A stretch of 64,000 nucleotides of DNA from Saccharomonospora amisosensis (GTDB taxonomy: Bacteria > Actinomycetota > Actinomycetes > Mycobacteriales > Pseudonocardiaceae). Below the pieces are notes generated by a model, which saw only the letters and a program-made list of their open reading frames with translations, did not search any database and was not told the origin of the DNA. How positions within the stretch are numbered: the first letter of the stretch is position 1; every line of letters starts with the position of its first letter. Below are positions 32,778-42,782 of this stretch, in pieces. The stretch lies in assembly GCF_011761185.1 (NCBI RefSeq), contig NZ_JAAOYM010000001.1, positions 2,914,001-2,978,000 on the forward strand, in the 5' to 3' direction. Position numbers and translations under genes: made by a program.

Positions 32778-33568
32778 CCAACCCACGCCTCACCAAACTC
32801 CTCCCCTGGATCACCACCCCCCTCATCCTCCTGACCTTCCTCACCACCTGGGACCTCTTCGCCCGCATCAACAACCTCTCCGAACTCGTCCTCCCCCGAC
32901 CCCTCACCGTCCTAGCCACCCTCACCAACCTCGCCACCGACCCCCAAACCTGGTACCACGCCCACATCACCACCACCGAAACCCTCACCGGCTTCACCAT
33001 CGCCCTCGCCACCGGCATCACCACCGGCACCATCCTCGGCAAAATCCCCTGGATCGAACGCAGCCTCCGCCCCATCATCATCGCCTCCCAAGTCATCCCC
33101 AAAATCGCCCTCATCCCCCTCTTCGTCATCTGGTTCGGCTTCGGCATGACCTCCAAAATCATCATGGCCGCCATGCTCGCCTTCTTCCCCATCATGCTCA
33201 ACGTCCAACTCGGCGTCCGCTCCGTCCAACCCGGCCAACACGACGTCATGAAAACCCTCAACGCCACCCGCTGGCAAACCTTCACCCACCTCGAACTCAA
33301 AAGCACCCTCCCCCACATCTTCACCGGCATGGAAGTCGGCATCGTCTTCGCCATCATCGGCACCATCGTCGGCGAATACCTCGGCGGCAACGAAGGACTC
33401 GGCTACCTCATCGTCCGCACCCTCAACGAACTCAACGCCCCCGCCCTCTTCGCCGTCATCACCCTCCTCTCCACCCTCGGCCTCACCCTCTACCTCCTCA
33501 TCAACACCCTCAAACGCCTCACCATCCCCTGGCACGAATCCATCTACCAACACGACCACAACACCTAA
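32774..33568 (+). CDS. ABC transporter permease (NitT/TauT type)
   Basis: About 264 residues, six to seven membrane helices (PLILLTFLTTWDLF, GFTIALATGITTG, IALIPLFVIWFGFG). The EAA-like coupling loop is seen near NATRWQTFTHLELKSTLP. ATG 32774 overlaps the ATPase stop (ATGA). Third codon positions are almost all C. The long acidic frames on the opposite strand are by-products of this composition. It forms the channel of the NitT/TauT-type importer. Confidence 0.88.
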   Translation: MTNPRLTKLLPWITTPLILLTFLTTWDLFARINNLSELVLPRPLTVLATLTNLATDPQTWYHAHITTTETLTGFTIALATGITTGTILGKIPWIERSLRPIIIASQVIPKIALIPLFVIWFGFGMTSKIIMAAMLAFFPIMLNVQLGVRSVQPGQHDVMKTLNATRWQTFTHLELKSTLPHIFTGMEVGIVFAIIGTIVGEYLGGNEGLGYLIVRTLNELNAPALFAVITLLSTLGLTLYLLINTLKRLTIPWHESIYQHDHNT

Positions 33569-33658
33569 CAACCACAACAAACGTCCAACTGCCTACGAGA
33601 GCCTCGCACCAATAGCACCCCTCACCATTCCTCACATCGACAGGAGTGTGACCTTTCC

Positions 33659-35245
33659 ATGCCACAATGGAGTGTGCGACGTGCTACGGCGCTGTTGTGC
33701 GCCGCCGCGCTGCTCGCGAGCTGCGGAAGCGGTGGCAGCGATTCGCGTAACGCTGATCCCGGCCAGCCGCAGCGCGGCGGAAGCATCACGGTACAGCAGC
33801 CGTTCGAGCCTTCCAACGGGCTGAACTTCCTCGTCAGTGACGACCCGTCGCTGATGCAGCTGCTTTCCGGCACGGTCTACAGCAAGTTGGTTGAGGTCAA
33901 GGTCGGCGAAGGTGTAGACCGTTTGGAGATAGTTCCCGACCTTGCTACTGACTGGGAAGCGTCCGAAGACGGCCTGACGTACACGTTCAACCTGCGCGAC
34001 GACGTCAAGTGGCAGAACATCGAGCCGGTCAACGGCAGGCCGTTCACGGCCGACGACGTGGTGGCCACCTTCGAGGGACTCAAGCAGAGCGAGTCGACGC
34101 ACAAGTGGATGGCCGAGCCGATCCAAAGCATCACCGCCGAAGGCGACTATCGCGTCGTCTTCAAACTCAAGCACGCCTACGCCCCGTTCCTTGAGTACAT
34201 GGCGCACCACTTCAACGTGATCCTTCCTCGCGAAGGTGTCGAGGGAAAGTTCGACATGAGCCAGAAGGCGATCGGCACCGGACCGTTTATTGTGGACAGT
34301 CACAAGCCCGACGTCGAATGGGTGCTCAAGCGCAACCCCGACTACTTCGAGGAGGGAAAGCCATACCTCGACGAGATTCGCCTTCCGATCATCAGTGACA
34401 CCTCCGCGGTGACGGCCGCGCTGCGCAGCGGAAGGCTCGACGTCGGAACACAACCGTACGACGTCATCGAGAACACCTTCGCAGGCAACGACGACTTCTC
34501 CGTCGTCGAGGTGCCGTCGAACTTCGTGAGCTTCGACATCAACACCACGAAGAAGCCGTTCGACGATTTCCGGGTACGCAGGGCCATCATGCTGGCCATC
34601 GACTGGGAGAACATGGGTAAGAACACCCGTGGGAAGCTGAACTACACCTCGCTGTTCCGGCCCGAGATCACCGGCGCCGCACTCACCGGCGACGAGGTGC
34701 GCGAGCTTCGGCCCTACGACCCCGAGCGCGCCCGCCAGTTGCTGGCCGAGGCCGGCTATCCGAACGGTTTCAAGACCACGATCATGGTGCAGAAGCTCAG
34801 CGACTCCGATGTTCGTGAGGGTGAGTGGATCGTCGCCGACCTCAAGAAGGTGGGAATCGACGCCGAGATCCAGATTCTTGACCCTGGTACCGCCATCGGG
34901 CGGCGGCGCGATCAGCAATACGACCTCAGCAAGGCCGCCCGTGCCGTGATCTTCCCCGACCAGACGGTGCAGGACTTCCGCACCGGCGCGCCGGAGAACT
35001 ACGCGTCGATCTCCGATCCTCAGCTCGACAAGATGATCGAGGAGTCGCGCAAGACACTGGATGAGAGCGAGCGCAACCAGATCTACCGCGACTTCCAGCA
35101 GCGCATGGAGACCGAGATCGCCGCGTCCGTCCTGCCCATCCAGTACTACCAGTACTGGGCGGTCAACTCGCGGGTGCGGGACTACTACCAGGCACCCATC
35201 TACCACGGTCGCCGCTACGCGGACATGTGGGTAACCGGTGACTGA
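33659..35245 (+). CDS. ABC transporter substrate-binding lipoprotein, peptide type (family 5)
   Basis: About 528 residues. The signal peptide ends in the lipobox LLASC (about residue 22). The mature protein is SBP_bac_5: GLTYTFNLRDDVKW, NGRPFTADDVVATFE and RRAIMLAIDWENM are typical of oligopeptide, dipeptide or nickel binding proteins. AGGAG lies about 12 bases before the ATG at 33659, a long spacing. It starts the five-gene importer cluster. The ligand is unknown (peptide, nickel chelate or glycoside). Confidence 0.85.
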   Translation: MPQWSVRRATALLCAAALLASCGSGGSDSRNADPGQPQRGGSITVQQPFEPSNGLNFLVSDDPSLMQLLSGTVYSKLVEVKVGEGVDRLEIVPDLATDWEASEDGLTYTFNLRDDVKWQNIEPVNGRPFTADDVVATFEGLKQSESTHKWMAEPIQSITAEGDYRVVFKLKHAYAPFLEYMAHHFNVILPREGVEGKFDMSQKAIGTGPFIVDSHKPDVEWVLKRNPDYFEEGKPYLDEIRLPIISDTSAVTAALRSGRLDVGTQPYDVIENTFAGNDDFSVVEVPSNFVSFDINTTKKPFDDFRVRRAIMLAIDWENMGKNTRGKLNYTSLFRPEITGAALTGDEVRELRPYDPERARQLLAEAGYPNGFKTTIMVQKLSDSDVREGEWIVADLKKVGIDAEIQILDPGTAIGRRRDQQYDLSKAARAVIFPDQTVQDFRTGAPENYASISDPQLDKMIEESRKTLDESERNQIYRDFQQRMETEIAASVLPIQYYQYWAVNSRVRDYYQAPIYHGRRYADMWVTGD

Positions 35246-35377
35246 TCTCGCGGGTGAGGCGTCCGTGGCGGCCACCGGACGCGGCGGAGCAAGCGCGGTG
35301 TCCGGGACGGTCCGCCCGGGCACCGCGCCCCGCGCGGTCGGGATCGATCGGGACAGCCACGGGGAAGGAGTGCCACG

Positions 35378-36439
35378 ATGGTAGGCGATCCCTTGCTGGA
35401 GGTCAGCAACCTGCGCGTGCGGTTCCCGACGCGGCACGGGGAGGTCGAGGCCGTCAGCGACATGTCGTTCACCGTCGCCGAGGGCGAAACGGTGGCGATC
35501 GTCGGCGAGTCAGGATCGGGCAAGAGCGTCACGGCGCTGTCAGTGATGGGACTGCTCGACGCTGGCAGGATCGAGGGCGGCTCGATCCGGTTCCAGGGCG
35601 AGAAGATCACGCGAGCCTCCCCGTCGCGGATGCGCCAGCTTCGCGGCGAGCAGGTCGCGATGGTCTTCCAGAACCCGATGGCCGCGCTGGACCCGCTCTA
35701 CACGGTGGGCAACCAGGTGGCCGAGGCGATCCGCATCCACCGCGACATCAGGCCCGCCGAGGCCAAGGCACGCGCCGTCGAGCTGCTCAGGGAGGTCGGC
35801 CTACCCGACCCCGAGCGCAGGGCGCGGTCCTACCCGCACGAGTTGTCCGGTGGGCAGCAACAGCGGGTGATGATCGCGATCGCGTTGTCGTGCAGCCCAT
35901 CGCTGCTGATCGCCGACGAGCCGACGACCGCGCTGGATGTGACGGTGGAGGCGCAGATTCTGCGACTGATGCGTGAGTTGCAGCGCGACCACGGCACGGC
36001 ACTGCTGTTCATCACCCACGACATGGGGGTCGTCGCCGAGATGGCTGACCGGGTGGTGGTGATGTACGCGGGCAAGGTGGTGGAGCAGGGAACCGTCGAG
36101 CAGGTGCTGAACGATCCGCAGAACCCGTACACGCTCGCGCTGCTGCGGTCGATCCCGAGCCCCACCATCAGTCGCGACACTCTCATGCCCGCCATCAAGG
36201 GGTCGGTGCCGAGCCTGCTGGAGATGCCGTCGGGGTGCCGCTTCCACCCACGCTGCCCGCGGGCGTTCGAGCGCTGCTCGGTGCACGAGCCGCCGTTGTT
36301 GGGTCTGCCGAGGCGGCGGGAGAGCCGGTGCTGGCTGCACGAGCGACCCGAAAGCGGGCTGCTTGGAGCGCAGAGCCGGACGGAGAGCACCGCGGGCGGC
36401 GTGAACTCGATCGAGTCAGGAGCCACAGGTGTCAGCTGA
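35378..36439 (+). CDS. ABC transporter ATP-binding protein, OppD/DppD type
   Basis: About 353 residues. Walker [11 protein letters not shown], signature LSGGQQQRV, Walker [13 protein letters not shown] and the C-terminal oligopeptide-type region with a Cys cluster ([14 protein letters not shown]), which in DppD/OppD proteins can hold an iron-sulfur cluster. GGAAGGAG precedes ATG 35378. It overlaps the next ATPase gene by 11 bases. It powers peptide-type import with OppF. Confidence 0.9.
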   Translation: MVGDPLLEVSNLRVRFPTRHGEVEAVSDMSFTVAEGETVAIVGESGSGKSVTALSVMGLLDAGRIEGGSIRFQGEKITRASPSRMRQLRGEQVAMVFQNPMAALDPLYTVGNQVAEAIRIHRDIRPAEAKARAVELLREVGLPDPERRARSYPHELSGGQQQRVMIAIALSCSPSLLIADEPTTALDVTVEAQILRLMRELQRDHGTALLFITHDMGVVAEMADRVVVMYAGKVVEQGTVEQVLNDPQNPYTLALLRSIPSPTISRDTLMPAIKGSVPSLLEMPSGCRFHPRCPRAFERCSVHEPPLLGLPRRRESRCWLHERPESGLLGAQSRTESTAGGVNSIESGATGVS

Positions 36440-37469
36440 AGCAACTACGGCCGGCCGGTCCGAAGCTGCCGGGCCGCCGCCCATCCTCGATGTTCGCGAC
36501 CTGGTCAAACACTACCCGATTCGCAGCGGCCCGCTCGGGCGCGGCGGTGTCGTGCGTGCGGTCGACGGGGTCTCCTTCCACATCCCTCGCGGCCACACGG
36601 TGGGGCTGGTCGGCGAGTCGGGATCGGGGAAGTCGACCACGGCGCGGTTGGCCAACCGCCTCGTCGAGCCGACGTCGGGGCAGGTGCTCTTCGACGGCGA
36701 GGACCTGCTCGCGAAGCGGGGCAGGCAGTTGAAGGCGCTGCGCGCGCGGATGCAGATGATCTTTCAGGACCCCTACGGTTCGCTGAATCCCAGGATGACA
36801 GTGCTCGACATCGTCGGTGAGCCGCTGGAGGTGCACGGCGTCGCCAAGGGCAGGTCGCGGGTTGCCAGGGTGATCGAGCTGCTGGAGACGGTCGGGCTCT
36901 CCGGCAGGGACCTGTACCGGTTCCCGCACCAGTTCTCCGGCGGCCAGGCTCAGCGCATCGGCATCGCGAGGGCGCTGGCCACCAACCCCGACGTCATCTT
37001 CTGTGACGAGTCGGTGTCCGCACTGGACGTGTCCGTGCAGGCGCAGATCCTGAACCTGCTCAAGCGACTACAGGGTGAGCTCGGGCTTTCCTACCTGTTC
37101 ATCGCGCACGACCTGAACGTCGTGCGGTACATGGCCGACGAGCTGTGCGTGATGTACATGGGCGAGATCGTGGAGCGAGGCGACAGCGACGCCGTCTTCG
37201 CCGAGCCCAAGCATCCGTACACCCAGCTGCTGCTGGCGGCGATTCCGGGACACGACCCCGCAACGGCGCGTGGCAAGGAGCGCGCGGTCGCCCGCGGCGA
37301 GGTTCCCAGCCCGAGCGATCCGCCCAGCGGTTGCCGGTTCCACACCCGCTGCCCGTTCGCGTTCGACCGCTGCCGCACGCAGGCGCCGGTGTTGCGTTCG
37401 GAACCTGGCGGCGAACGGGCCGCGGCCTGTCACCTGCTCGACGCCGACGGCGAGGAGGGCACGCGGTGA
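36429..37469 (+). CDS. ABC transporter ATP-binding protein, OppF/DppF type
   Basis: About 346 residues. Walker [11 protein letters not shown], signature FSGGQAQRI, Walker [12 protein letters not shown] and the Cys-rich C-terminus [14 protein letters not shown]. Walker B has Cys-Asp-Glu-Ser, still acceptable for ATP hydrolysis. GTG 36429 has CAGGAGCCACAG upstream, and the gene overlaps the permease gene (GTGA). Second ATPase of the importer. Confidence 0.9.
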   Translation: MSAEATTAGRSEAAGPPPILDVRDLVKHYPIRSGPLGRGGVVRAVDGVSFHIPRGHTVGLVGESGSGKSTTARLANRLVEPTSGQVLFDGEDLLAKRGRQLKALRARMQMIFQDPYGSLNPRMTVLDIVGEPLEVHGVAKGRSRVARVIELLETVGLSGRDLYRFPHQFSGGQAQRIGIARALATNPDVIFCDESVSALDVSVQAQILNLLKRLQGELGLSYLFIAHDLNVVRYMADELCVMYMGEIVERGDSDAVFAEPKHPYTQLLLAAIPGHDPATARGKERAVARGEVPSPSDPPSGCRFHTRCPFAFDRCRTQAPVLRSEPGGERAAACHLLDADGEEGTR

Positions 37470-38428
37470 TCCGGTACTTCTTCCGCAGGCTCGGTTACGG
37501 GCTGGTCGTGCTGGTCCTGGTCACCGTGTTCGTGTTCGTCGCCATGACGTTCATCCCCAGCGACGCGGTCGACCTGATGCTGGCCGACACGGGCGCCACG
37601 CAGGAGCAGGCCGACCGGATGCGTGCCGAACTCGGGCTGGACCAACCGGTGCACGAACAGTTGGCCGGGTTCTTCGGCGGCGTGTTGCAGGGTGACTTCG
37701 GCCGCTCGTTCTACACCGATGAGCCGGTGATGGATCTCTTCCTCGCCCGGATACCGGTGACGCTACAACTCGGTGGTCTGGCACTGGCGATCGGCACGAT
37801 CATCGGCGTCGGGCTGGGCATCCTCGCCGCCACGCGGCGTGGCACGAAGACCGACAACGCCATCCGCGGTATCGCGGTGGCCGGGCTGTCGGTGCCGAAC
37901 TACGTGGTGGGCCTGCTGTTGCTGAGCGCGCTGGGGGTGTGGTTCGCGTGGTCGCCGCCGTTCGTCTACGCCGGCCCTACCGAGGACTTCGCGTCGTGGC
38001 TACAGCAGATGGCGTTGCCCGCCATCGCACTGGGCACCTCGGCCGTGGCGGGGACGACCCGGATGGCGCGGTCTTCGCTGCTGGAGAACCTCGGTTCGCA
38101 GTTCATCCGCACCGTGCGGGCGAAGGGGGCGTCGGAGCGGCTGGTGCTGTTCAAGCACGCGCTGCGTAACTCGGTGATCGCCGTGCTCACGCTGCTGGGC
38201 GTGAACCTGGGCACGATCCTGGGCGGAACCGTGATCCTGGAGCAGATGTTCTCGCTGCCGGGGACCGGTCAGCTGATTTACGAGTCCGTGCTCGACCGCG
38301 ACTACCCCGTGGTGATCGCGTGCACGATCTTCTACGCGGGGCTTTTCGTGTTCACCATGATCATCATCGACCTGCTGTACGCCCTCATCGATCCTCGGAT
38401 CCGAGCCGCAAGGGAGAGCGGTCAATGA
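37466..38428 (+). CDS. ABC transporter permease, DppB/OppB type
   Basis: About 320 residues. Six membrane helices (GLVVLVLVTVFVFVAMTF first) and the conserved loop TVRAKGASERLVLFKHALRN that contacts the ATPase. GTG 37466 overlaps the ATPase stop, with GAGGAGGGC upstream. The open frame extends further upstream, overlapping the ATPase gene, and is rejected. Confidence 0.9.
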   Translation: MIRYFFRRLGYGLVVLVLVTVFVFVAMTFIPSDAVDLMLADTGATQEQADRMRAELGLDQPVHEQLAGFFGGVLQGDFGRSFYTDEPVMDLFLARIPVTLQLGGLALAIGTIIGVGLGILAATRRGTKTDNAIRGIAVAGLSVPNYVVGLLLLSALGVWFAWSPPFVYAGPTEDFASWLQQMALPAIALGTSAVAGTTRMARSSLLENLGSQFIRTVRAKGASERLVLFKHALRNSVIAVLTLLGVNLGTILGGTVILEQMFSLPGTGQLIYESVLDRDYPVVIACTIFYAGLFVFTMIIIDLLYALIDPRIRAARESGQ

Positions 38429-39363
38429 GTAGCGACCTCAACACGAACACCTCCCCGGACTCAGGCTCCGGGCAGTTCGATGTCGGCCGTGCTGCACCTC
38501 CCCCGCCACGGCGGCGCAACCTCGCTGACACGTGGGCCGGTTTCAAACGGTTCCTGCGAACCGAGCCGCTCGGCGCGGTGAGCCTCGTGCTGATCACACT
38601 GATCGTGCTGGTGGCTGTGCTGGCGCCGCTGGTGGCCCCGCACGACCCGCTGCTGCAGAACCGCACGAGAATCACCGAGGGTCCGTCTTCGGACTTCTGG
38701 CTCGGTACCGACGACCTGGGCCGGGACGTGCTCAGCAGGCTGATCTACGGTGCACGGTCGTCGATGATCATCGGGGTGGTGACGACGGGGGTCAGCCTGA
38801 TCCTCGGCACCATCTTCGGGGTGGTGTCGGGTTTCCTCGGCAAGAGGAAGGATCTGGTGATTCAGCGCGTCATGGATTCCATCCAGTCGGTGCCACCGCT
38901 GGTGCTGCTGCTGTTCATGGCGGTCGTGCTCACCCCGTCCATTCAGGGAACCATCATCGCGCTGGTCATCGTCATCACGCCGTCGTTCAACCGCGTTGCG
39001 AGGGCGGAGACACTGCGGATCAGGGAGGAGCCCTACATCGAAGCGGCCAGGGCCACCGGGGCAGGGGCACTGCGGATCATGGGGCGCCATGTGCTGCCCA
39101 ACATGGTTGCCGCGCTGCTGACGATGTCGTCGCTGCTGTTCGCGGGTGTGATCATCGCGGAGTCGGCGCTGAGCTTCCTCGGAATCGGCACACCTCCCCC
39201 GACCCCTTCCTGGGGGCTCATGCTGTCGGAGGGCGTGCGGTACGTGGAGATGGCGCCGTGGATGGTGATCGCGCCCGGAATCGTGCTGTCGCTGGCGGTG
39301 TTCGCGTTCAACTTGCTGGGCGATGCGCTTCGCGACTTCCTCGACCCACGCCTGCATCGTTGA
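38425..39363 (+). CDS. ABC transporter permease, DppC/OppC type
   Basis: About 312 residues. A cytoplasmic N-terminal stretch of about 50 residues (Pro/Arg-rich) precedes six membrane helices. The DppC motif is visible (FWLGTDDLGRDVLSRLIYG), as is the coupling loop EAARATGAGALRIMGRHVLP. ATG 38425 overlaps the permease-B stop (ATGA). Last gene of the importer operon; a hairpin follows. Confidence 0.9.
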   Translation: MSSDLNTNTSPDSGSGQFDVGRAAPPPPRRRNLADTWAGFKRFLRTEPLGAVSLVLITLIVLVAVLAPLVAPHDPLLQNRTRITEGPSSDFWLGTDDLGRDVLSRLIYGARSSMIIGVVTTGVSLILGTIFGVVSGFLGKRKDLVIQRVMDSIQSVPPLVLLLFMAVVLTPSIQGTIIALVIVITPSFNRVARAETLRIREEPYIEAARATGAGALRIMGRHVLPNMVAALLTMSSLLFAGVIIAESALSFLGIGTPPPTPSWGLMLSEGVRYVEMAPWMVIAPGIVLSLAVFAFNLLGDALRDFLDPRLHR

Positions 39364-39374
39364 CCGGCCGCCAC

Positions 39375-39406
39375 GCCGCGCCTCCGGTGGACCCTGCAGG
39401 CGCGGC
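39375..39406. terminator. Putative terminator hairpin
   Basis: GCCGCGCCT pairs with AGGCGCGGC around a 14-base loop. It lies in the 63-base gap between the convergent DppC-type and acetyltransferase genes. There is no T-run, common in high-GC actinobacteria. Confidence 0.5.
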
Positions 39407-39426
39407 CGAGCACGTGAAGGCAGCGG

Positions 39427-40038
39427 TCACCGGCTGGGACCGCCCGCGAGGTTGTCCCACTCGTCGCGCAGGATCGCGTAACCGCTGGTGTCCTCCCAAC
39501 CGTTCTTGATCCACAGGTTGGCGTGGTGAAGTGCCTCGTGCCGCATGCCCAACCGGTCGCACAGCCGAGCCGAAGCCGTGTTGTCGGGATGTAGCTGTGC
39601 GATGGCCCGATGGGCGCCGAGGGTTTCGAACGCGTAGTCGAGCAGCGCCCGCGCGGACTCGGTGGCATAGCCTCTGCCCGCGACATCCGGGGAGAAGACC
39701 CAGCCGAGCTCGACGGTTGCCGCCTCGACCGACACGATGTTCAGGATGACGTCGCCCACCACGACGCCGTCCTCGTCGCGAACCGCGGCCAGGCGGGCGA
39801 AGTCACCGTTGCCGGCCATCGCCGACCGCTGCTCGGCGGCGGCGAGTTTGGCCGCTACCTCTTCCAGGGACAGCGGCTCGTGCAGCAGGTAGCGGCAGAC
39901 GTCCTCGCGCGAGAGGTAGGCGTGCACGGGGTCGAGGTCCATGGCGCTGATCGGCCGCAGGGTCAGCCGTTCGGTCCGCAGGGTCGGCAGCGATCGCTGC
40001 GGACGCAGTTGGGGCGCCGGGTAGGTCGGGGGCCGCAT
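39427..40038 (-). CDS. GNAT family N-acetyltransferase, RimJ/RimL type
   Basis: About 203 residues. The fold begins with LRTERLTLRPIS and contains the acetyl-CoA site VFSPDVAGRGYATESARALLDYAF (split here: PDVAGRGYATE) and the pair NTASARLCDRLGMR. RimJ/RimL-type enzymes acetylate N-termini of ribosomal proteins or small substrates such as antibiotics. No operon partner. Start ATG 40038. Confidence 0.88.
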   Translation of the reverse strand: MRPPTYPAPQLRPQRSLPTLRTERLTLRPISAMDLDPVHAYLSREDVCRYLLHEPLSLEEVAAKLAAAEQRSAMAGNGDFARLAAVRDEDGVVVGDVILNIVSVEAATVELGWVFSPDVAGRGYATESARALLDYAFETLGAHRAIAQLHPDNTASARLCDRLGMRHEALHHANLWIKNGWEDTSGYAILRDEWDNLAGGPSR

Positions 40039-40098
40039 GACGCGATCATCCCGGATCAGCGAAGCCCACCGGTAGTGGTTTTCGCCGCCGCGGCGGGT

Positions 40099-40368
40099 TC
40101 AGCGGCGGACGCGTTTGCGGCCGGTGACCTTGTTGTAGATCACCAGGACGATGACGGCACCTATGATCGAGCCGATCCATCCGGCAGGCTGGAAGCCGCG
40201 CAGGCCGACGGTGAGCAGTCCGAAGAGGAAACCGCCGACGACAGAGCCTGCGACGCCGATGACGATCGTCATCAGCAAGCCGATGTCGTCCTTACCAGGC
40301 ACCAGCGCGCGGGCGATGTACCCGGCGATCAATCCGAAAACCACCCAGCCGATGATCGTCCACAGCAT
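40099..40368 (-). CDS. GlsB/YeaQ/YmgE family stress-response membrane protein
   Basis: About 89 residues with three hydrophobic helices. It begins with MLWTIIGWVVFGLIAGYIAR and contains the Gly-rich GVAGSVVGGFLFG typical of the family, with a basic tail. GGGAAGGCAACC precedes ATG 40368. Members are stress-associated inner-membrane proteins with no known enzyme activity. Confidence 0.85.
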   Translation of the reverse strand: MLWTIIGWVVFGLIAGYIARALVPGKDDIGLLMTIVIGVAGSVVGGFLFGLLTVGLRGFQPAGWIGSIIGAVIVLVIYNKVTGRKRVRR

Positions 40369-40458
40369 GGTTGCCTTCCCGTCGCTCGGCTCGTCTTGCG
40401 GGACCGGTGCCAGGCTACCCCAGCGGCGCGGCGAAAAGGGCCGCGCCCGGCAGCACGG

Positions 40459-41400
40459 TCAGCGGACTGGATGGTCTACCCGCTGGTCAAAGAGCCGGCT
40501 CGAAAGCCAACACTCGATATCGTGCAGCGCGGCTCTGGCCATGCCCGTCGAGCGGGAGGTGAAGCCGTGTGGCGCTTCCGGGTAGATCCGAAGATCGACC
40601 TCGCCGCCTGCTGCTGAGACTCGGGCCGCCATCGCCATGTTGTCCTCCAGCAGGATGTCCGCGCTGCCGACGACCAGCAGCACCGGGGGTAGACCACGCA
40701 GGTCACCGTAGACCGGGGAGATGTCCGGGTCGGTGCGGTCGGTCGCATGGCCGACGTAGGCCTGAATGAAGTACTCGTCGGCGATCAGCCTGCCCGCGGG
40801 TGTCAGCCCGCTCAGGTCGTAGGTGCCGAACTGCAGTGCGGCACCGGCGAACGAACCGGCGGCACCGCGATCGCGCAGCCGCAGCAGTGTCGTCACGACG
40901 AGCGTGGCTCCGGCCGAGAAACCGCCTATCGCCAGCCGGGTCGTGCCGAAGCGAGCCGCGGCGTGCTCGATGAGCCAGAGTGCGACGGTCTCGCAGTCGT
41001 CGGGCGCGGCCGGCCAGGGATACTCGGGAGCGAGTCGGTAATCCACGCTCACGACGGCGATTCCGAGAGCGTCCGCGAGCTGCTGGTTGCGCGCGTCGCC
41101 CCGCGCCGCCGACCCCAGGTAGAAGCCACCACCATGGATATCCAGGTAGACACCGCGCGGCGCGGCGCCACCGGGCGCCAGAATTCTCACCGGCACTCGC
41201 CGACCAGCCGCTTCGACTACCTGCTCAACAGCCGACGAGTCGGCATCCGACGGGATCGCCTGCCGGTTGGCTCGTGCCTGCCGCAGCTCGTCCAGGCTGC
41301 TCGGACCCTTTACGGTCGCCGAAACGGCATTGGCCGCTCGGAGCTCTTCGACGTGTGCCTCGAGCTCCGTGTTGACGAGACTTCGCAACCCCAACCGCAT
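40459..41400 (-). CDS. Alpha/beta hydrolase, hormone-sensitive-lipase family
   Basis: About 313 residues. Oxyanion motif HGGGFYLG, nucleophile elbow GGFSAGATL with catalytic Ser, acid in GSADILLED and His in EAPHGFTSR: a complete triad. ATG 41400 is used because GGGGGACGC precedes it; the longer frame to 41505 lacks a site. It probably hydrolyses short acyl esters, intracellularly since no signal peptide is seen. The neighbouring GlsB-like gene is on the same strand, but no functional link is evident. Confidence 0.9.
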   Translation of the reverse strand: MRLGLRSLVNTELEAHVEELRAANAVSATVKGPSSLDELRQARANRQAIPSDADSSAVEQVVEAAGRRVPVRILAPGGAAPRGVYLDIHGGGFYLGSAARGDARNQQLADALGIAVVSVDYRLAPEYPWPAAPDDCETVALWLIEHAAARFGTTRLAIGGFSAGATLVVTTLLRLRDRGAAGSFAGAALQFGTYDLSGLTPAGRLIADEYFIQAYVGHATDRTDPDISPVYGDLRGLPPVLLVVGSADILLEDNMAMAARVSAAGGEVDLRIYPEAPHGFTSRSTGMARAALHDIECWLSSRLFDQRVDHPVR

Positions 41401-41526
41401 GCGTCCCCCAGTGTCGTGTGACGGCCCCGTTTCGACTCGGCCGAGGGTACCGGTACCCGAGAACGGGTCTGGGTGGATGCCGGCGGCTTGCCTGCCGACA
41501 TCCACCGCTGATTCGCGCGGACGCGG

Positions 41527-42519
41527 TCAGCCTTCCTCTTCGCCTTCGAAGAAGTCGCCTACTTCGTCGATCACCTCGGCCGCCACCATGCCGCCAAGGA
41601 TTCCGGCACCGACTCCAAGCGCGGCGCCGGCGACCATGCCGCCCATTCCGGGGCCACGGCCGTGGTGTTCCCGCTCGTAGCGGTCGTAATGATGGTCGTA
41701 ATGGTGGCCGTACGGCTGCCCGTAGCCGTGGTCGCCCATCGTGCCGCGCTGCTCGACGACCTGCTCCAGCCAGCCGTGCACGTGCCCGGCCCAGTCGGTG
41801 TCCAGCGCTTCCTCATGGGTGACATGGAACCGGCCGAAGGTGTCCTGGCTGGGCGTGAGAAACCCGCTGCGGTTGTCGGCTTCCAGCACCACGTCCATGC
41901 CGTCCTGGCCGGCGACGAAGGTCAGCTCGACCTCGTTGATCCGACCGGCGAACTGTGCGGGCGGGAAGAACTCGATCTCCTGGAAGAACGGCAACTCCTG
42001 GTGGACACCGTGCAGCCGGCCGTGCTCCAGATCGGCACCCTTGAACTGGAAACCGAGCTGGGAGAATGCTTCCAACACCCGCTGCTGGCCGGGTAGCGGC
42101 TCCACCGAAACCGGGTCCAGGTCCCCCTTGTCCGCGACCTTGGCCACCGCAAGCTCGGTGCGCACCCCCAGCGCCATGCCGTGCAGGTGCTCGCCGTGGA
42201 CGCTGGTGATCGGTGTCTGCCACGGCACCGGCAGTTCGAACGGGATCGTCTTGTGCTCGCCCTCGCCGAGTTGGAACCGGCCGCCGACCACGACGCGGTG
42301 GAACTCCACCTCGGCATGGCCTTCGTGGTCGCCGTGCTCGGTCTCGATACGGGTCACCAGCCCGATCGTGACGTGCTCGATGAGCACTTCCTGCGAACCA
42401 CCGGTGATGTGGACCTCACCGGCGAGGTTCCCGCCCGGACGCACGTGCGGGTGCTGGAGCACGGTGTCGACCGACGGGCCGCCGATTCCCAGCGCTGTGA
42501 GCAGCTTCTTGAAGACCAT
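41527..42519 (-). CDS. Spo0M (sporulation-control) family protein
   Basis: About 330 residues. The arrestin-like Spo0M domain occupies the first 240 residues (MVFKKLLTALGIGGPSVDT, then PGGNLAGEVHITGG and FELPVPWQTPITSV). The C-terminus adds a Tyr/His-rich segment (QPYGHHYDHHYDRY) and a Gly/Ala-rich hydrophobic end. The His-rich part is an addition not typical of Bacillus Spo0M. ATG 42519 has only a weak ribosome site; the open frame further upstream (to 43140) is antisense to the regulator gene and rejected. In actinobacteria the role is unclear. Confidence 0.85.
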   Translation of the reverse strand: MVFKKLLTALGIGGPSVDTVLQHPHVRPGGNLAGEVHITGGSQEVLIEHVTIGLVTRIETEHGDHEGHAEVEFHRVVVGGRFQLGEGEHKTIPFELPVPWQTPITSVHGEHLHGMALGVRTELAVAKVADKGDLDPVSVEPLPGQQRVLEAFSQLGFQFKGADLEHGRLHGVHQELPFFQEIEFFPPAQFAGRINEVELTFVAGQDGMDVVLEADNRSGFLTPSQDTFGRFHVTHEEALDTDWAGHVHGWLEQVVEQRGTMGDHGYGQPYGHHYDHHYDRYEREHHGRGPGMGGMVAGAALGVGAGILGGMVAAEVIDEVGDFFEGEEEG

Positions 42520-42570
42520 GCCTGGTTCTTGCCCTTCCGTTGTTCTCTCACGATCCCTGTCTGCCGCGGT

Positions 42571-42605
42571 GCCGGGTGGTTCAGCGGGGATGGAGCCCAC
42601 CCGGC
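42571..42605. terminator. Hairpin in the Spo0M upstream region
   Basis: GCCGGGTGG pairs with CCACCCGGC around a 17-base loop. It lies downstream of the AcoR-like regulator gene and could end that operon before the Spo0M promoter. Confidence 0.45.
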
Positions 42606-42782
42606 CGCTGCCGGGGACCGTTGTCCACACCAATGACAAACGCGGGCCTGGCTCACCCGGTTCCTGATGAAGCTTCCAATACGAGTGATCAACGCGACAG
42701 CTTCGCCGCAGGCGGGCCCGAACACAGCAGCCAGCTGCCGTGGTAGCGGCACCGGGATTTTCGTCACGAGTGGCCGGGGCCG

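Noticed and set aside
32402-33580. Long acidic open frames on the minus strand across the ABC importer genes
   Set aside because: They mirror the C-biased codons of the plus-strand genes, have no ribosome site and no domain.
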